Below are positions 8,515 to 16,589 of a stretch of DNA of 64,000 nt, piece by piece. The position numbers and the translations under genes were made by a program. This DNA is from Bacteroidota bacterium. Lineage in GTDB: Bacteria; Bacteroidota; Bacteroidia; Flavobacteriales; Weeksellaceae. Under the pieces are notes generated by a model, which was given only the letters and a program-made list of their open reading frames with translations, searched no databases and had not been told where the DNA came from. The stretch is taken from the NCBI GenBank assembly GCA_023460855.1, contig JAEWOS010000018.1, positions 186,001 through 250,000 of the forward strand, written 5' to 3'. Position 1 is the stretch's first letter. Each line of letters opens with the position of its first letter.

Positions 8515-9345
8515 TTAGGCCAGTACCGCTGCTTTTGCAACCTGTTCTCCGGCATGCTGTAGAAACCGCGGTAAAATCTGCGCCTGTGTCAACACGATTT
8601 TATCATCGTCGTTTAGCCGGTCTATGGTTTCAAGATATTTGGCAAGACCGTAGTTTTCGATCATTGCATTCCGGTATTTTTCTTCTTCAAGATTCTTCAT
8701 CATACCTTCCGGATCTGCTTCCGGATGAAACTGTGTACCAAAAATTTCGTCTGAAAAGCGGATCGCCATCACTGCTCTTTCCAGATGAATATGCGGTCTC
8801 ATTTTTTCAAGTGCCACTATTTTCATACCCATTTTATCGAGGTTTTCCTGATTTGGTTCGATAAACTGATATGCGCGCGAATCAACGCCATAGAATGGTT
8901 CAGGCAGGTTTTGCAGTAAGAAATCCTGCTCGCCTTCTTCCGTTTTGTGAATAGGCATTACCCCGAAAGAATAGGACTTCCGCTTGCAAATATTCCCGAG
9001 TTTCCAGTGAATGCTTGCCAACTGAAAAGAGTGGCAAACGAGGAAAAGGAATTTTTTGTTTTCAGAAGTTTTGTTATGCTCGTAAATTCCGTCCAGAAAT
9101 GCAGCAAACTTCGGTTCCCAGTCGTAACCTTCGCGGTGCGGATTTCCGGGGCCTCCTGAAGAAATAAAAATATCGAAGTCCTCAATGTTGGGCATCTGAT
9201 CTTTAAACCGTACATCAAAAATCCTGATTTCCACAGTATCATCGCTCTCTTCCTGAAAAACCTGAGAGATTTCGGTAATGTTGCGCATCCCCTGATTGAC
9301 ATGGTTGTTATTCATATCCAGCAGTGCAAGACGGATCTTCTTCAT
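8515..9345 (-). CDS. class I glutamine amidotransferase-like protein
   Basis: A 276-residue GATase1-fold protein. The oxyanion segment SSGGPGNP lies at 62-69, the nucleophile elbow LVCHSFQ holds Cys104 and the His207/Glu209 pair sits in GTQFHPEADPEG, so the Cys-His-Glu triad is complete. It should hydrolyse glutamine or another gamma-amide, or act as a peptidase of the same fold. About 60 residues follow the triad as a helical extension. No synthase partner of guanylate or anthranilate type is nearby; the neighbours are ATP-grasp and GCS2 ligases, so a role in supplying ammonia to, or hydrolysing the product of, those ligases is inferred. Confidence 0.85.
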   Translation of the reverse strand: MKKIRLALLDMNNNHVNQGMRNITEISQVFQEESDDTVEIRIFDVRFKDQMPNIEDFDIFISSGGPGNPHREGYDWEPKFAAFLDGIYEHNKTSENKKFLFLVCHSFQLASIHWKLGNICKRKSYSFGVMPIHKTEEGEQDFLLQNLPEPFYGVDSRAYQFIEPNQENLDKMGMKIVALEKMRPHIHLERAVMAIRFSDEIFGTQFHPEADPEGMMKNLEEEKYRNAMIENYGLAKYLETIDRLNDDDKIVLTQAQILPRFLQHAGEQVAKAAVLA

Positions 9346-9395
9346 AATCAGCTTTGAAAAAATTGCAAACGCAAAATTACGAATTTCAACTTAAA

Positions 9396-10508
9396 TCACT
9401 CGTTGAAGTGTGTTATGCCATACTCAGTTTCTGCAATCATATAATCAACAACCGCTTTCAAATCATTGGTTTGCTCGTAAACCTCAAGCTGTCTGTCGGC
9501 GCCGGTTCCACGTTCCATCATGGTCCATACATAGTTGATTTCTTCACGGCTTCCGAGTTCGTCCACCACATCATCGATAAAATCCAGAAGTTCTTCCAGT
9601 AACTGACGGTACGGAACACTTTCTTCTTTCCCGAAATCGATAAGATTTGATCTGATTCCGTCTTTGGATGCACGCCATTTGTTTTCGTTAATTAAAAGAC
9701 GACGGTATCCGCGGAAAGTAAGATTCTGCTGATGAAGTTTGTAAATTTTAGCTGTGAGTGCCTGCATAATGGCTGCAAGACACACCGTTTCATCAATTCT
9801 GAGCGGCATATCGCAGATGCGGAATTCAATGGTAGGGTAGAACGGATGCACACGCAGATCCCACCAGATTTTCTTGGCATTATCGATCGTTCCGGTTTTA
9901 ATTAGTACATTAATGTATTCGTCGAATTCTGCAACACTGTTAAAATAACTTGGAATTCCGGTTCTCGGAAATTTAACGAAAACTTCCTGTCTGTAGGATT
10001 TGAATCCGGTTTTACGGCCAATCCAGAAAGGGGAATTGGTGGAAAGTGCATATATATGCGGCAGGAAATAACGCATGACATTCTGAATTCGCACACCTTC
10101 CTCCCGGTTTGGAATTCCGATGTGAACGTGAAGACCGAATATCAGGTTTCCTCGTGCTACATCTCCCATATCTCCCACTATTTTGTCATACCGTTCTGCC
10201 GCTGTTATCTTACTAGTTTTCCAATGCGAAAACGGATGCGTCCCGCCGCCGGAAACCCGTAAACCCTGCTCATGAGAAATAGCAATGAGTTTGCTGCGAA
10301 GCATGTAAAGCTCTTCTTTTGCCTGCTTGATATTCTGGCAGATTCCGGTTTCCATCTCGATAACGCTTTCGTGCATCTCATGTTTCAGATGTTCTTCCAG
10401 AGTTGCTTTTCCTCCTTCAATGATTTTCGAGACATGGGAAACAAGATCACGGCTTTCCGCATCAATGATCTGGTATTCTTCTTCTACACCGATAGTAAAT
10501 GTATGCAT
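9396..10508 (-). CDS. carboxylate-amine ligase, GCS2/YbdK family
   Basis: A member of the glutamate-cysteine ligase family 2 (YbdK-like), ATP-dependent enzymes joining a carboxylate to an amine. With the ATG at 10508 it has 370 residues, starting MHTFTIGVEEEYQ, which puts the conserved EEE motif at 9-11. Further family motifs are GGGTHPF (87-93), GLHVHIG (125-131) and WWDLRVHPFYPTIEFR (215-230). A start eight codons upstream (10532) is possible, but those residues look non-conserved. The substrate is unknown; YbdK proteins have only weak glutamate-cysteine ligase activity. It lies between the amidotransferase and an ATP-grasp gene. Confidence 0.88.
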   Translation of the reverse strand: MHTFTIGVEEEYQIIDAESRDLVSHVSKIIEGGKATLEEHLKHEMHESVIEMETGICQNIKQAKEELYMLRSKLIAISHEQGLRVSGGGTHPFSHWKTSKITAAERYDKIVGDMGDVARGNLIFGLHVHIGIPNREEGVRIQNVMRYFLPHIYALSTNSPFWIGRKTGFKSYRQEVFVKFPRTGIPSYFNSVAEFDEYINVLIKTGTIDNAKKIWWDLRVHPFYPTIEFRICDMPLRIDETVCLAAIMQALTAKIYKLHQQNLTFRGYRRLLINENKWRASKDGIRSNLIDFGKEESVPYRQLLEELLDFIDDVVDELGSREEINYVWTMMERGTGADRQLEVYEQTNDLKAVVDYMIAETEYGITHFNE

Positions 10509-10584
10509 AGTTTTGTGTTTTTGTAGATTCATCTGAATCTGCCGGCAATCTAGGTTTCAGTTTGCCGGCAAAATCAGGTAAAGG

Positions 10585-11538
10585 TTATTTCAAACAGTCG
10601 GTCACAAAATTCCCCCAGGCGATATTCGTTTTGCCGGGCTTGTGCTCTTTGGCTTTTTCGATGGCAAGTTTTGCTGCATGCTCAATAATCCACTGGAAGT
10701 TTTCTTCACCAACCGAATTTCTGTCGGCATCAGGTGCAGGATTACAGAAGTCGATTGCGTACGGAATACCGTCGCGAACAGCGAATTCCACCGTATTGAA
10801 ATCGTATCCCAGTGCTTCATTCATCTTGATTGTGTAATCTTTGATGGTTTTCAGCAGTTTTTCTCTTTCCGCACCCTGTGTTTTATGTTCAGTAGCATAT
10901 CTCAGGTGATGTGGATTTCTCGGTTCATAAGGCATGATGTGCACATATTTTTTACCAAGGCAGTATACACGGTAATAATCTTCGAATACAATTTCTTCCT
11001 GAACCATCATCACGAGTTCTTCCGTTTCACCAAGTTTGTTCCACAGATCTTCCGGACTCGTACACTGGTAAACGTTTCTCCAGCCGCCGCCGTCGTGCGG
11101 CTTCATGTAGCACGGAAATCCTACATAATCGAAAATATATTCCCAGTCCAGCGGAAATTCCATATTTCTGAAAGAGGAATCCTGTGTATTTGCAGGTCGC
11201 TGATGCGAAGGAAGTAATACGGTTTTCGGCAAAGGAATACCGATTTTACTCATGAGGCAGTTGTTAAAGAACTTTTCGTCAGCGCTCCACCAGAAAGGAT
11301 TATTGATGACGTAAGTTCCGCAGCATGCTGCATTTTTCAGGTAAGCACGGTAGAAAGGAACGTCCTGTGAAATCCGGTCGATGATTACCGCATAACCGTA
11401 ATCTGCACCCTGTTCCAGTTTATCGATTTTTACAGGCTCTGCAATTACTTCACCTTTTCCCAGTTCATTGACTTTGTTGATGAATTCCCACGGAAATGTA
11501 TCTTCCATTCCGAACAGAATTCCTACTTTCTTTGCCAT
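10585..11538 (-). CDS. ATP-grasp ligase (RimK/D-Ala-D-Ala-ligase type fold)
   Basis: A 317-residue ATP-grasp protein. A pre-ATP-grasp domain covers about 1-95. Lys146 in CYMKPHDGGG is the ATP-binding lysine with its Gly-rich loop, QEE at 180-182 lies where the adenine-binding strand ends, and Glu251, Asp263 and Asn266 (TVEF, YAIDFCNP) form the magnesium site. It should activate a carboxylate as an acyl phosphate and join it to an amine. Unusual are the aromatic NPFWWSADEKFF segment and AACCG, shared substrate-site features that I cannot match to a known enzyme. It sits 41 bases downstream of the esterase gene. Confidence 0.85.
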   Translation of the reverse strand: MAKKVGILFGMEDTFPWEFINKVNELGKGEVIAEPVKIDKLEQGADYGYAVIIDRISQDVPFYRAYLKNAACCGTYVINNPFWWSADEKFFNNCLMSKIGIPLPKTVLLPSHQRPANTQDSSFRNMEFPLDWEYIFDYVGFPCYMKPHDGGGWRNVYQCTSPEDLWNKLGETEELVMMVQEEIVFEDYYRVYCLGKKYVHIMPYEPRNPHHLRYATEHKTQGAEREKLLKTIKDYTIKMNEALGYDFNTVEFAVRDGIPYAIDFCNPAPDADRNSVGEENFQWIIEHAAKLAIEKAKEHKPGKTNIAWGNFVTDCLK

Positions 11539-11579
11539 AATATTTGATTTTTTTAAATGTTATTTCTTATTTGTGTTTT

Positions 11580-12293
11580 CTAAGAGAAAAATCTGCCGAT
11601 AAACATCGGGAACACCATTCTCCAGAGCGGCCAGTCGTGGCTGATCCATTTTTGTTCGTCGTACCAGTGATTGATTCCTTTTGCACCCAGAATTCCTGCC
11701 ATTTCTTTAGTCTGATCCAGACAGATATCCTGATCGGAAGTGCTCAGAACGATGTGCATGTGTTTATATTTCCAGCCTGTGTCATTCGGGACAAATTCTC
11801 TTGGACAGTTAAAATACACATGATCGTCTGTATATCCGTCCATAAAATTCCTGATGGTAAACGCACCGCTGAGACAGAACATGTGCGATACCAGATCCGG
11901 AAATCTGAAAGCCAGATTCGCAGCATGATATCCGCCAAAACTCGCTCCGGCAACCGCAACGCGGTGTGTTCGGTGCATTTGCTGTATAAAAGGGATGAAT
12001 TCCTGAACGATAAACTGAATCCACAGTTCATAATTTCTGATCCGCTGCGCCGGATGTATGTTTTTATCGTAGAGACTCAGTTTGTCGATGGTCTGTATAT
12101 TATAAAGCTTCACTTTTCCCTGCTCGATAAACCAGTTGATGCTTTCATTGAGTTTGAAATCGTGGTTTTGCGTATAATTTCCCTGCGACGTTGGGAACAT
12201 GAGAACGGGATAACCGTAATGTCCCGTCACTTCAACGGGAATGTTCATACCCAGAATATGGGAGTAATAATCTGTGTGCTTTACCTGAGCCAT
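11580..12293 (-). CDS. esterase-family alpha/beta hydrolase
   Basis: A 237-residue alpha/beta hydrolase of the putative esterase (Esterase D-like) group. The nucleophile elbow GASFGG gives Ser118; Asp187 or Asp189 in STSDQD and His219 in WISHDWPLW complete the triad. There is no signal peptide, so the substrate is cytoplasmic. It lies between two ATP-grasp genes, which suggests that it hydrolyses or transacylates an ester or amide intermediate of the cluster's pathway; this is inferred from position only. Confidence 0.85.
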   Translation of the reverse strand: MAQVKHTDYYSHILGMNIPVEVTGHYGYPVLMFPTSQGNYTQNHDFKLNESINWFIEQGKVKLYNIQTIDKLSLYDKNIHPAQRIRNYELWIQFIVQEFIPFIQQMHRTHRVAVAGASFGGYHAANLAFRFPDLVSHMFCLSGAFTIRNFMDGYTDDHVYFNCPREFVPNDTGWKYKHMHIVLSTSDQDICLDQTKEMAGILGAKGINHWYDEQKWISHDWPLWRMVFPMFIGRFFS

Positions 12294-12385
12294 AAATAGT
12301 ATTTTTTCTTACTGGATTTAGCGATGAAAACCGGTATCTAAAATTACGTAATTCCGATTTGTTATGAGGTGAATAATTTATGATT

Positions 12386-13597
12386 TTACGCAGTTGGTTT
12401 TTCCTTTGGCGGAATTACCGAAAGAAAATTCTGCTGCACCTGTGAAGCTGCCGTATCCAGCCTCTCCAGCAACTGTTCTTCGGAACTGCAGCGGTATACA
12501 ACACCAACATGATTGTCAATCGGAAGGAATTTCACCACATCTTCATGTTCCATGATCGAGTAGTCCGGATTTTTCGCATTGGCAAGCGCTACCAGCAGAC
12601 CGGCAGAGAATCCAGTTGGTTTTCCGATTTCGTAGGTGTTTCCCTGAAGCAGGTCATCTTCCATTTTTGCCCATTCGCGCCAAATATTTATTCCGGTGGA
12701 AGCTTCAACAAGATCCGGGATATGTGCGCCTCCAACTCGGGAAGAAGTTTCCAGAAAATACCATTTTCCGTCTTCCCTTCCTTTGATAAATTCCGTGTGG
12801 GTTGCACCGTTTTTCAGTCCGAAGTCGGTAAGAAGCTGTTTGTTGAGTGCTTCAAGCTGCTTGAATTCGTCAGAATATCTTCCGAGCGTGCGCGTGCGGA
12901 AAACGCCGCCGTCATGAGAAACCTGCATTGGCGGAGCAAGATACATGGAAGCCGCAGTGAAAACTACATTTCCATCATAAGTAAGGCTGTCTACATGATA
13001 AACATCTCCGGGCTTGAAACTTTCGAGCAGGAAAAGATGTCTTTCTTCGCCAAGTTTTTTAATGGCATCCCAAAGTTCTTCCTTGCTGTTGATTTTTTTT
13101 ATTCCGGTTGCCGATGCTTCTGAACGCGGCTTTAAAACCCACGGTGCCGGAACTTGATCTGCGAATTCATTTACCGTTTCATCGTTGAAAATAGAAGTGA
13201 ATTCAGGCACTTCAATGCCGCAGCTTTTTGCTTTCTGACGCATGGCAAGTTTATCCCTGAAGTAGCGGTGTGTGGTTTGCCCCATTCCCGGAATTCTGAA
13301 GGATTCCCGGATCATGGCCGCTTTTTCCACGTCGTAATCATCCAGTGCAATTACAGCATCTACCTTGGTTTTTTGCAGCAGATAACTGAAGCCCTGTTCC
13401 AGATGTTTCAGATTCCAGACGGAAGGTTTTTCTTCGGCCATATAGAAAACATCCTTAATTGCATGCCACGGCCAGTTTTTATTTTTGAGAGAATCGCTGG
13501 TAATCAGGATTACGTTGTTTCCCCGCGCACTAAGCTCTTCCATAAAGTCGTAGCCTTTATAGTAGCAGGAAATACAGACTATAGTTTTTGGATTCAT
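12386..13597 (-). CDS. ATP-grasp ligase (BacD/PurK-like)
   Basis: A 403-residue ATP-grasp ligase of the group that contains L-amino acid ligases and carbamoyl-phosphate-synthase-like proteins. A Rossmann-like N-domain (1-115) includes AVIALDDYDVEKAA; Lys156 in WVLKPRSEASATGI, Glu192, Glu269 (HTEF) and Glu283 in FLETSSRVGG form the nucleotide and magnesium site. The SRVGGAH segment is typical of dipeptide-forming ATP-grasp enzymes. Product and substrates are unknown. It is separated from the upstream aminopeptidase gene by 142 bases, so a second promoter could lie there. Confidence 0.85.
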   Translation of the reverse strand: MNPKTIVCISCYYKGYDFMEELSARGNNVILITSDSLKNKNWPWHAIKDVFYMAEEKPSVWNLKHLEQGFSYLLQKTKVDAVIALDDYDVEKAAMIRESFRIPGMGQTTHRYFRDKLAMRQKAKSCGIEVPEFTSIFNDETVNEFADQVPAPWVLKPRSEASATGIKKINSKEELWDAIKKLGEERHLFLLESFKPGDVYHVDSLTYDGNVVFTAASMYLAPPMQVSHDGGVFRTRTLGRYSDEFKQLEALNKQLLTDFGLKNGATHTEFIKGREDGKWYFLETSSRVGGAHIPDLVEASTGINIWREWAKMEDDLLQGNTYEIGKPTGFSAGLLVALANAKNPDYSIMEHEDVVKFLPIDNHVGVVYRCSSEEQLLERLDTAASQVQQNFLSVIPPKEKPTA

Positions 13598-13739
13598 ATC
13601 TGCAAATTATCAGATTAGGTGGTTTTTTAGGAGTAAAACACTTAAAAAGGTCACAAAAATGTACCGTTTTATTAAATATAGTGTTTATTTAAAAAAGCCT
13701 ATTCAATAATACACAGATTTTTTTGAACAGAGGAATATT

Positions 13740-15149
13740 TTATGAAAAATTTTCAAGAAAATCAATCAGAAGTTGCACGCCATAGCCGGTTGCTGCTTTT
13801 TCTTTTGAATACTGCGTATTTCCGAACGCAACACCAGCGATATCGAGATGCGCCCACGACTGATGCCCTTCGATAAACTGCTCCAGGAATTTTGCAGCAA
13901 CAATACAGTCGCCAACGGGTTTCAGCGAAATATTCTTGAAATCGGCCACATCCGAAGAAAATTCTTCTTTCCACACATCCCAAAGCGGCATATTCCAGAG
14001 TCTTTCATTCGTGCGATCCCCCGATTCCTGCAGCAAAACGGTCAGTTTTTCATCATTCGAGAACAGTGCGCCACAGGTGTTTCCAAACATACGCACCGAA
14101 CTTCCGGTCAGCGTTGCGAGGTCAATCATGGCGTCGGTTTTGTAATTTTTTGCGAGATAGGAAAGTCCGTCTGCCAGTGTCATTCTGCCTTCGGCGTCGG
14201 TATTCAGAACCTCGATGGTTTTTCCGTTGTACGCGGTAATTACATCACTTGGAATATAAGCCGTATTGGAAACGGCGTTGTCGGTAATCGGCAAAACTGC
14301 AGTGATATTCACGGGAATTTTCATTTCTGCAGCTGCGATGAGCGTTCCGATTACTGCCGTTGCACCGCCCATATCAGATTTCATATAATGCATGTTGTCC
14401 GACGGTTTTATGGAAATTCCACCCGTATCAAAAAGCACACATTTCCCTACAAGTCCGACAGTTTTGGCATTTTTCCTGCCGCAATTATATTCCAGAACAG
14501 TAAAAGCGGCTTCCTGAGAACTTCCCTGATTGACACTTAGAAAAGCACCTAATCCTGCTTTTTCAGATTTTTTGCGGTCGAGAACTGTCAGTTTTAGCTG
14601 ATATTTTTCTGCAGTATCCTTTAAGAAAGCTGAAATATGATCGACACGTTTGAAATTCTGCGGCTTGTTCAGCCATTCCATACAGGCAAACTGTCCTTCG
14701 CAAATGGAATTTGCACGAAGTTTTAATTCTTTTAGGTGCGAAGTGTCCGTGTCAATAATAAGCTCAAAATTTTTGTTGAAAAACGGATGTTCTTTCCTGA
14801 AAGGATAATCATAAGTTCCGGAAAGCAGACCTGTAACGAGCGCCTGAATTTCTTCCTGACTGAAATCGCCGGAATTTATCGACGTCGGAACTTCCTTAAA
14901 TTTCTTGCGGAATTCCCGCGAAAATTTGGAAGCAGCCTGCTGTAGCTGGAAAGTTTTCGTTTTATCGCCGGTACCGATCAAAAAAACAGGCAGATCGTCT
15001 TCAAAAGTGATGAACACTTCGCCGCTTTTAGCTTCGAAAAAAGATGCAACGGATTTGTCGTAGTCCGGTTTTGCTTTTTCCCATTGTGCTTCTGAACAGA
15101 AAATGAATTTTTGCTGAATATCCTGTTTTTTAAGAGGGCTTATTTTCAT
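13740..15149 (-). CDS. M17 family (leucyl) aminopeptidase
   Basis: A 469-residue M17 metallopeptidase that removes N-terminal residues from peptides with two metal ions. Metal and catalytic residues are in VGKCVLFDTGG (Lys236, Asp241), MKSDMGG (Asp259) and the signature NTDAEGR at 316-322. The ATG at 15149 (MKISPLKK) is preferred; starts at 15212 or 15266 would overlap the upstream hydrolase gene and add a basic, unconserved leader. A peptidase beside several peptide-type ligases is a known pairing in amidoligase gene neighbourhoods and suggests trimming or recycling of the product. Confidence 0.92.
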   Translation of the reverse strand: MKISPLKKQDIQQKFIFCSEAQWEKAKPDYDKSVASFFEAKSGEVFITFEDDLPVFLIGTGDKTKTFQLQQAASKFSREFRKKFKEVPTSINSGDFSQEEIQALVTGLLSGTYDYPFRKEHPFFNKNFELIIDTDTSHLKELKLRANSICEGQFACMEWLNKPQNFKRVDHISAFLKDTAEKYQLKLTVLDRKKSEKAGLGAFLSVNQGSSQEAAFTVLEYNCGRKNAKTVGLVGKCVLFDTGGISIKPSDNMHYMKSDMGGATAVIGTLIAAAEMKIPVNITAVLPITDNAVSNTAYIPSDVITAYNGKTIEVLNTDAEGRMTLADGLSYLAKNYKTDAMIDLATLTGSSVRMFGNTCGALFSNDEKLTVLLQESGDRTNERLWNMPLWDVWKEEFSSDVADFKNISLKPVGDCIVAAKFLEQFIEGHQSWAHLDIAGVAFGNTQYSKEKAATGYGVQLLIDFLENFS

Positions 15150-15192
15150 ACGAATCGGGATTATATGGTAGATATTGTTTTGAGCGGCTATG

Positions 15193-16326
15193 TTATATTT
15201 CTCTCGTTTCATTTTTTTCAATAACGGCTTTGTCGGCAAGCGCTTTCGGATCTTCCTGCGTATCAAAGAACAGCCATTCCACCGCGCGCGGAAATTCCTG
15301 AGACCAGTAAAATTCCTGATGTCTTCCTTCCGGATTGATGCTCATTTTAAAACTGAACTGCACGGAATATTTGTCGGTGGACTGCATTCTGCTTTCGAAT
15401 TCCAGCATTCGCTCAGTCATTTCCGAACCTTCAATAACCCCGCCGTACATATAGATTTTGATGTCGTAAGGATTCCGGAAATTCATGACCGGAAAATCAT
15501 AATCGGGATTCACCCACAATGAAGGCGAGAAAATCATCAGTTTGGAGTATACTTCAGGATACAGAAAGCCACTGTAAATACTGATTAAACCACCAAGCGA
15601 AGATCCGCCGATTCCTGTAAATTCCCGTTCCGGTTTCGTGCGGTAAACGCTGTCCACATACGGTTTCAGAGTATCTGCTAGAAACCGGACATATTTTTTT
15701 CCTTCTGCGTTTTTTGCAACCGAATCTGCATCGAGCACGTATTCGTTGATGCGTTCACCGTGTCCGTTTTCTATGGCAATAATGATTAAATCGCCACGCC
15801 CGTATTCTGCAAGTATCGACATTTTCTTATCGATTTCCCAGTTACCGAAAATCGCGTTTTCATCGAACAGGTTTTGTGCGTCATGCAGATAAAGAACCGG
15901 ATAAGATTTGTTTGTTTTATGATAATTGTAGGGCAGAAGTGCCCATACTTTGCGGCTTTTATCGAGCTGCGGCATCAGGAAACTCTCCGAAATCAGTTCT
16001 ATTTCCGGAAAGAAATCATCTTTGAACGGTCCCCAGTTCAGCCTCCACCTTTCAACATGATCGGCAGTACTTTGTGCGCCCTTGGTAATTTTTCGGTTTG
16101 GACTGATATTTCCGTAACGGTCAATTTCGACGCTTTCCCAACCGCCTTTTGTAAATTTGTATTCAATTTTTCCGCGCAGTTTCTTGTCGGGAATTTCCAG
16201 AAAATAAGTGCCGTCCTCCTGCAGCTGCATCATAAATGTTTCATCACGGGGATCCCATTTATTAAAGGTTCCGGTGAGGTAAACCGGACGCGAATCTTTT
16301 TCATCGGTGGTGAGGTAAAACTTCAT
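15193..16326 (-). CDS. alpha/beta hydrolase with N-terminal glycogen-binding-like E-set domain
   Basis: A 377-residue two-domain protein. Residues 1-95 form an E-set/CBM48-like domain (VYLTGTFNKWDP, then DGTYFLEIPD and YKFTKGGWE). Residues 105-357 form an esterase-D/Fes-like alpha/beta hydrolase: YPVLYLHDAQNLFD, the elbow GGSSLGG with Ser243 and a late His336 in EGRHQEFYW. No signal peptide is seen. Enterochelin-esterase-like enzymes share this layout, but no siderophore genes are nearby. It is the first gene of the minus-strand cluster and lies back to back with glgB, 263 bases apart. Confidence 0.85.
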   Translation of the reverse strand: MKFYLTTDEKDSRPVYLTGTFNKWDPRDETFMMQLQEDGTYFLEIPDKKLRGKIEYKFTKGGWESVEIDRYGNISPNRKITKGAQSTADHVERWRLNWGPFKDDFFPEIELISESFLMPQLDKSRKVWALLPYNYHKTNKSYPVLYLHDAQNLFDENAIFGNWEIDKKMSILAEYGRGDLIIIAIENGHGERINEYVLDADSVAKNAEGKKYVRFLADTLKPYVDSVYRTKPEREFTGIGGSSLGGLISIYSGFLYPEVYSKLMIFSPSLWVNPDYDFPVMNFRNPYDIKIYMYGGVIEGSEMTERMLEFESRMQSTDKYSVQFSFKMSINPEGRHQEFYWSQEFPRAVEWLFFDTQEDPKALADKAVIEKNETREI

Positions 16327-16589
16327 CCGTCTGTTTCAGTAATTTCAAGCGGATAAATTTAGTTAAAATCTGTCAGCATCGAAAGTTCCGGAAGCTGATA
16401 AACTTTTGTCTGCATAGCATAAAGTTGTATTTCACATAATTAGAGCGCTTTCAGAGCAGTTGCGGCCTTCTTGCCGTATAAAATTAATGGGTATGATTTA
16501 AATTACATTTCCTTTAATTATGCATGAATGGCTGTTCGGTGACGGGATTATTTTGTATATTTCAAACTTGAATTTTACACAGATTATCT

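Noticed and set aside
11544..12299. Plus-strand ORF of 251 codons opposite the esterase gene
   Set aside because: Shadow of the esterase, which has a full Ser-Asp-His triad; the plus frame shows no recognisable domain.
13848..14540. Plus-strand ORF of 230 codons opposite the M17 aminopeptidase
   Set aside because: Shadow of a gene with intact metal-site motifs.
15150..15266. N-terminal extension of the M17 aminopeptidase
   Set aside because: The extra 39 residues are basic, unlike the family, and overlap the end of the upstream hydrolase gene; the ATG at 15149 gives a normal N-terminus.
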